NCBI GenBank assembly: GCA_013407085.1
Contig: JACCGJ010014392.1
Coordinates: forward strand, 36,442 to 100,441
Direction: 5' to 3'
Length of the DNA: 64,000 nucleotides
DNA from: Atriophallophorus winterbourni
Lineage: Eukaryota > Platyhelminthes > Trematoda > Plagiorchiida > Microphallidae
The notes under the pieces were generated by a model. The model searched no databases. It was given only the letters and a program-made list of their open reading frames with translations, and had not been told where the DNA came from. This document shows, piece by piece, positions 57,951 through 64,000 of this stretch (position 1 is the first letter of the stretch; each line of letters begins with the position of its first letter). A program made the position numbers and the translations under genes.

Positions 57951-59384
57951 GTGATTATGATGAGATTAATTCTCTCTTGAAAGGTTAATATATATGCATA
58001 AAAATATATTCGTTATATTACCTACTCAAGAAAGACTAGTATATAAAAATTTTAGAATATATAGAATCGTTCAAAATGATGTAATTACACATAATAGACT
58101 ACTTTGTACTGTATAAGTAGTCAAAATATTCAATCCATTGAAACATTTTGCTTGCAAGATTGGTGACTCCTTCGATCCTATTTTATTTTCCTGTTTTATC
58201 ACATGTAGTATCCAAGATATATAATCTGTTTATGAAACCAATACACATTTATCATACACATTTATCAATTGTGACGGAACTAAACTTTCGTGAATTGGAT
58301 TAGTAAAATACTTAAATACACCCGAATTTTCACGAAATAAGGTATTTGTTGCCTTCAAATTTATAAAGGTAATCAGTGCTTTGTGTGATTTTGCCGAAGC
58401 ACATGATGGTCTCAATATTCTTCCTATAGAGTTTAGATGAATTATAATGTGTTCTTACAAACTATTGACCAATATCCTTCATTCAAACAATTTGAATTTT
58501 ATATGCAGCATGTAGTGAAATTAGTTCATACTGAGTATTCCATATTTCTCTCTTCCTCAGCTTAAAAGTTATTTTTATATCCATTGAGCTGAGTGATTTT
58601 GAGAGGTATTGAAAGTATCCCACTATATTTGTTGGTATCTTCTCGTCTACCTGTGCGTAACATTTGCTTACGATTTACGAATCTATAGGTTATCAATGGG
58701 TTTAACGTGAAGCTTGCCTAAAAGGATGAAAGCATTTTAGCATAACAAAACCGGCGAGCTATAAATGAAAAATATTCCAAACACGTCCTAACTGATATTG
58801 CTTTGTTTATAAAGGTTTCAAATGCACACGGTTAACCGTGTGTATAACCATAACCCGGGATTCCCTTCCATTTTTGAATGCATCTCAATTTATAAATATG
58901 GTTGAAATTTTTAACGCTTATTACGTTCATTTGCGAAGCTCGCAATAAAAGAGAATGCCAATTGTTAAAATCACTTATTACGCACGTGACGAGAAATATA
59001 ACGCATCAATTTCTTGTAGACTAAACTAGTTACCATAAGGCTCACTAAACCTGATCTTACTGCTAAAATTCAAAGTGGATTCTTCTATTAAATTCAGACT
59101 AGAAGAAGAAGAAAATGACTTTATTCGTGTAATTTTCAGTAATTAAGTTAATTTCTCCACAAAGATAAGAAAAATTGAAATGTATAAAATCACACAAGAT
59201 TTATCCAAGCAAAGTGTCGCATGATAAATACTGTTAATTTCGCAAAAATACTGTTAGATTACCCAGGCCTAGACAGACATGCGAATGAAATTGGAAAATG
59301 AAGTTATAAAATCGACGAGGAGATCTAAATATCAGTCATCAAATTGTCGGGCGAACCTAAAACTCTGAAATATGCATCAATGAA
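57951..59384. other. AT-rich intergenic DNA, no gene seen
   Basis: At 59,118-59,140 the minus strand reads AATAAAGTC then (TTC)n, which could be the end of the 3' UTR of the next LINE. Nothing else was supported. Confidence 0.45.
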
Positions 59385-59425
59385 TGAATGACGGAAAAGC
59401 ATGCAAATGAATATTTTGCATCAAT
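59385..59425 (+). repeat. hammerhead repeat fragment, no ribozyme
   Basis: Only 'gacggaaaagcatgcaaatg' and the following 'aatattttgcatca' match the segment after the ribozyme in the unit. Short, so tentative. Confidence 0.4.
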
Positions 59426-59429
59426 TGAA

Positions 59430-62020
59430 TTACCATGTATCAGGCCAGGTAGGGAAAAAATTTCTGAATTTATTAGTTCTTGAATAGGAAATAAAATATT
59501 GGCTTCGAGTGGAGGAAAATGATTTGCAGGCAATAATGGTCTTGTTCAGTGGATGTGAACTATCAGAAGAAATGGTTTCGATCATTTTCTTGCATTCACG
59601 AAATGACGATCGATAATAGTGTCCGTGATGACAGCTCAATCTTGACATAACCTTAATACCTCATTCTGATCCGCAGAAAATCTTTTTCCAGGATGCCAGG
59701 AAAAATTACGGTGCTTTCGTAAAGCAGGTATGGAACGATGCCAGAAATAACAATGAGTTGAATTACATTGGGTGGGATGGAGAGAGAGAATTGAGTCGAA
59801 GAGAATAGAATGGCAACCAGTGAACGTTCAGGAATTGTGTGGTCACATGATTGGTCCAGCTAAGACTGCTGGATAGTTTAGCGCAAAGGTACATGAAGCT
59901 ACAGCGATCCATTAAAATAAACACGGGGAATGTTTTTATGCAGAGCTAAACCTCGCTGTCCAGTCATGTCGGAAAACATTATTTCGTTGCATTTTTTGAG
60001 ATTCAAAGATAGAACGAGTGTGGATGTCCGTTGAACAATGCCTGCAATCATTGATTCTAAAGCATGTTGGTCGACTCGACTATTGTGATTCAATTCAACG
60101 GCGATGTCGTCGGCGTATTTAATAGTGATTGCAGAAGGGTTATAAGGAAGATTAGAAATAAAAATAGAAAATAAAAATGGGGACAGTATTACACCCTGCA
60201 GGACATTATTCGGAATCAGTATTGCAAGGGAGGTTTTGACATTCACGACCGTATATTGGAGACGACTTCCGAATTAGGATGCAATACAATGAATAATGTT
60301 TGACGGAACACCACATTCAGACAGTTTTCAGAGTACAGAAATTCGTATAACGCTGTTAAACGCATTGGTATAATCTAGAAAACAAAGTTTATAGCTTTCG
60401 ATTTACTCTCAAGAGAACGTGAAATATGATCCTTAAGCAATGCGACAACATCAATTGTTGAACGATTATTACGGTAGCAAACTAATAAACATCATGTACC
60501 TAACAACTGGAAGCCCTTCATCGTAACACAATGCTTTCAAGTACCTCAAGCAGCTGAGACGTGTACGCAATCTGGCGGTATTCACCAGAATCTTTCTTAG
60601 AAATCGGGGTTATACAGACTGATTTCCAACAATCAGGCATAATTGTTCTTTCCGTTCAACAATTGAAATTGGAATAGGTGCCGAAAGTACACCATCGGAT
60701 TCCTTTAATACAATGGGTGAGAGTTTATCTAGTCCGGCAGCCTTAGAGCAAGACACAGCAGAAAGTGCACAGAAGACCTCAAGTACGTTGAAGGAGGATG
60801 AATTTAAGATGACTGTTATTATCAGCCATTTGGGGCACGAAAAATTCATTCAAGGGATTGATGTCGGATATAAATGTATATTTTCGTTATCTTTTCCGCA
60901 AACTTGCTTGAGCGCACGCCACAAGTGACAAATTTCTTCGGTGCCAAGAAGTGTACTCCTATATACCTTCCCGAGACGTCAATTTCAAGTTTAATTGACT
61001 TGAAGTGTGGCACAACAGGAGTTAGATCATGTTGTTTTGAAAGCTTTTTCTTTTAGTCTGCGTAGACGCTTTAGGTGGGCAGAATAAAAACGATGAGGGC
61101 TAACAAAAATAGGTTCTCTTGACAACAAACGTCGAAACAAAAATTGAAATAAGATGCTACAACATCACAATCTTTGGAGACATCCTGTTCATGAAAGATT
61201 TCGAAATTATTGGTATCATGCATTTCTCTGATAGCCAATATATTGTCATGTTCACAGGCTATAGAAGTCACCTTCCTGCCATAGTTGCGGGTTAGGTATT
61301 TTTGCCCAGTACCTCCATAAATTTTACGGAGAATTTTAATAACACAGTGGTCCGAATTAAAAATGGGAACAACCTCACGAGCATGAAACATTTTGGGTGC
61401 ATTGATGAAAGCAAAATCCAGGCAGACTTCAAAACGTGTTGTGAAATGAACAATATTTTGAGAGACAAGAGAGAAAAAACAGATACGTTGGAATTATTGA
61501 GGTCACCAAGAAGTAGAAGCAAAGAATTTTGAGAAGGAGTAATTATTACGAGGAGTTCGTCAATGAATGCATGGAAAGTGTCAGATTGACAATTGGGTAC
61601 GACTTAAGTATTTATGAAAATAAGGGATTTTAAATTGAAAAGATGACGAGGTTTACACTCGACGGCTAGGTAAGATATATCATGCTTATCAAAGGTAAAA
61701 ATTTGTTTGCTAGAAGAACACCAGTCATTTCGAATATACGTTATAGCTTCGCCACCACGATTCGCCAAAGATCAAGTCCGGTCAAGTCGAAAACAGCAGG
61801 AACCTTCAATAGCAACTAACTCATTGTCATTCGCTCATTAAGCCAGGTTTCTTGAAAACATAGTGACGCCGGTATGCAGTGAAAATTTCGAAGTGAGCAG
61901 TTGGGAAATTTCAGCATACTCAGACTATAAAGAACGAATCTTAGAAGATAAAATACAAGGTAGGTGCATCCTAGAAATAGCCTGACTTGGGCGAAGTGCG
62001 ACTTGGCAGACTGCACGATG
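59430..62020 (-). mobile_element. L2/Jockey-like LINE, endonuclease to C-terminus, broken
   Basis: Minus strand in order: CFQETWLNERM (endonuclease start, about 61.85 kb); GGEAITYIRNDW; LLLLGDLNNSNV (61.52 kb); NSDHCVIKIL with the SDH motif (about 61.35 kb); the linker; RT start KAAGLDKLSPIVLKESDG (about 60.72 kb); RSTIDVVALLKDHISRSL; LDYTNAFNSV with the motif A Asp (about 60.37 kb); VILSPFLFSIFISNLP; IKYADDIAVE with both catalytic Asp (60,106-60,117); LNLKKCNEIMFS; VIFPGILEKDF; and the end SRTNKFRNFFPTWPDTW. Many frameshifts and stops. It is nearly full-length in ORF2 terms. The 20.9 kb RT fragment is a relative. Confidence 0.87.
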
Positions 62021-62147
62021 TTTCTTCTTCTTTTTCAGTGATTTCTTTAATATATGAATGAGTTTTTGCCGGATGAAGTAGTTGAACTGAATTTTTGCTG
62101 TAAAACTCGGTATCGCGTAATTGTTTTAAACTGTGCGCTTCAAAATT

Positions 62148-63940
62148 TGTCAGTTCAGTTCAATTCAGTTTGCACAGGACAGTAAGTGGCTAACGAGCCA
62201 ATCGAGCGTCCAGATTTCTTTCGGTGGCATGACACGGAAGAACGTCCACCACTTCAAACAATATCTTCACAGATATATCTTCTGGCATGAGAGTAATCTG
62301 GAATGCAACGGAAAAACTTCCCTCACCAACAGGTGAGGAGAGACTTTAGTGCGTTCCAAAGACAACATGAGGATCATACCAACTATTCAATTACGGATAA
62401 AAAACCAAGAAATAAAGAAGGCCACACAGAGTCGAGTCCCTTCTTGAAACCCTCTACTGAAGTAGAACAAACAACTCTTTAGGAACACGATTCCAGTAAT
62501 TTATTACCCTCTCACCAAAGAAGTACTTACGAACATTTGACCTGACATGTCGCTTGATCAGTTTTAATGGGTCGCTTCGAGTACCCACACCTGGCGCCAG
62601 ATCATTCATTTCACTTGGATGAATAGTACTGAAACCTGTCATGATTTTGAAGGATTTAATCAGGTCCATACTTAGCCGCCTTCTTTTCGGTGAGAGGATA
62701 TCTAGGCTCAGCAATCGTTCCTCATACTCCTACAATAATGTACCCTACGTCAGTCATACGAGTAGATAGGCATTGAACACCTTGGCAATATCTTTTTCCT
62801 AATAAGGTGAACATACTTGAACGCAATAATCGAGATGCGGTCTCAAGACTGCTTTGTATAATGGTATGAAAACCTCTAGAGATTTGCAGGATAAAACTGA
62901 TCGAATGCAAAAAATCGCTTCTATCGCGTTGTGCAGCAGCTGCAGATTGATTAGCCCATTTAAAGTCCGCCGAAACCTCTATACCTAAGTCACGAACTTT
63001 CGGCACCTCATTTATCTCAAGTATACCATTTGGTCCACATCCTCTAGCTTCTTCACACCTTGACAAGAGATAGCTTTTAGTGAAGTTAACTGGTAGATTC
63101 CATGGAGCAGACCACTTGATGACATTTTCGATATCCTCAAGAAGATCCTGTTCATTCAGTGATCCGATAACCTTGACATCATCCTCAAAAATATAGCACG
63201 GACACTTAAGCGACACCGCCAAATCATCTATGAAAAAAGGAAATGTAGCGGTACGAGTACGGAACCCCGTGGGGGTCCACTAACAACTTTTTCTTTCGAG
63301 GAAAACATACTGCCTATCCTGACGCGAAAGAATCTTTTGCTTAAGAAGAAGACCATTGATACCCATATAACCAAGATTCGTTGCATGCATTTCGTGGTTT
63401 ACCGAATCAAAGTCCTTGCAAAAGTCCAAGTAAAAACTTCAACTTGTTGGCCTTTATCTGGCCTCATGGTGACCTCATTTCGAAAACACAATAGGTTTGT
63501 TAGGCACGACTTCCCTTTAAGGGAACAGAGTTCAGCAACGAGCAATCAACTAGATGGCGACAGATCTTATCCCTAATAAGTTTCTCCAGGATTTTACAAA
63601 GGATGCTAGTAAGACTTACAGGCCTGTAATTACAAAATGAGGATCGACTGCCTTTATGTATTGGAATCACATCAACCAACTTCCAAATACTCGGAATATA
63701 TTCATGTTGCAAGGAAGCGTTAAACAGACGACCCACAGGTTCTGCAAGTATTGGCGCGAGGTTCTTTATAATTTGAGGGTGAATGTCGTCTGAGTCAGCA
63801 GATTTATGGGGGTTAGTTGCTGAAAGAGCAAGTTTAACCTTATCATCAGTGAAGGATAACTCCTCGAGTGGAGTAACAATATCTAGCCTTTTGATGATTG
63901 GCATGTTAAGCGGATCTATTCAAAGTTGATACGAAAACAT
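62148..63940 (-). mobile_element. CR1-type LINE, reverse transcriptase part
   Basis: Minus strand: LDIVTPLEELSFTDDKVKLA, NPHKSADSDDIHPQIIKNL, WKLVDVIPIHKGSRSSFCNY and RPVSLTSILCKILEKLI (63.9-63.5 kb). After breaks follow the FFIDDLAVSLKCP segment, the active-site box FEDDVKV (63,178-63,189; usual FADD with Ala changed to Glu, both Asp kept), VNFTKSYLLSR, VPKVRDLGIEVSADFKW and the C-terminal RRRLSMDLIKSFKIMTGF plus NYWNRVPKELF. A (TGAAC)n-like tail at about 62,150-62,171 may mark the 3' end. The upstream end stops at an inserted RTE-like tail. Confidence 0.88.
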
Positions 63941-64000
63941 GTTGTTGTTGGCCTCCTTCGGTCGATGTCGACCATGTATGTACATCACAGTCGCGTGAAT
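63941..64000 (-). mobile_element. RTE-like LINE 3' tail, cut by the window edge
   Basis: GGAGGCCAACAACAAC and the TCGACATCGACC block are the minus-strand 3' end of the same family as 17.1 and 51.1 kb. Here the tail has three CAA units. The body of the element lies beyond the window, so its length is unknown. Confidence 0.85.

Noticed and set aside
1..64000. CRISPR arrays, tRNA or rRNA genes, LTR retrotransposons, DNA transposon ends
   Set aside because: Looked for and not seen. The regular spacing at 45.4 kb is a ribozyme unit array with long, similar spacers, not CRISPR, and no cas-like genes exist.

Overview
Eukaryotic, AT-rich, gene-poor DNA, most likely from a flatworm and probably a trematode. 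That placement is an inference. It rests on a dense population of decayed RTE-, CR1- and L2/Jockey-type LINEs, and on a short dispersed repeat that carries a hammerhead ribozyme, a combination known from schistosome-type genomes (the Sm-alpha family). Nothing bacterial is present: no operons, no ribosome binding sites and no long uninterrupted genes. No complete host gene can be supported. Four short stretches could be host exons or exon relics (about 6.5, 15.2, 40.6 and 49.1 kb). The best argued is a terminal exon near 49.1 kb with a splice acceptor and a poly(A) signal.

Layout. 0-10 kb: a 5'-truncated RTE-like tail (2.5-2.95 kb), an exact 115-bp tandem duplication (6.6 kb) and a decayed RTE element on the minus strand (7.6-9.5 kb). 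10-25 kb: scattered copies of the hammerhead repeat on both strands, a second RTE-like tail (17.1 kb) and rearranged LINE pieces (20.9-22.6 kb). 26.8-29.5 kb: the most complete CR1-type element, plus strand, with endonuclease and reverse transcriptase but broken. 32-37 kb: hammerhead repeats (an inverted pair at 32.1-32.6 and a single monomer at 36.6) and a 260-bp duplication. 38.2-39.2 kb: CR1 and RTE fragments. 45.4-46.3 kb: a tandem hammerhead array followed by an inverted copy. 51.1-53.6 kb: the best preserved RTE-like reverse transcriptase (minus strand), next to an ATGT-rich microsatellite. 54.5-55.3 kb: another hammerhead array with an inverted partner. 56.9-64 kb: three LINEs in a row on the minus strand (CR1, L2/Jockey-like, CR1), with an RTE-like 3' tail inserted in the last one.

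The most interesting system is the hammerhead repeat. Its unit is about 213-237 bp. It carries the catalytic boxes CUGAUGA and GAAA, a 4-bp stem II (GUGC/GCAC, loop AAACA), a very short palindromic stem III (ACC/GGU) ending in the cleavage triplet GUC, and a 6-bp stem I (CCCUAC/GUGGGG). At 45.4 kb three hammerheads on one strand are spaced 233 and 237 bp apart, so a transcript could self-cleave into unit-length RNAs. This is the arrangement described for metazoan retrozymes and for the minimal type I hammerheads of Penelope-like elements. Only one copy in that array keeps every core base. The LINEs are the obvious candidates for supplying reverse transcriptase in trans, but nothing in the sequence shows that they do.
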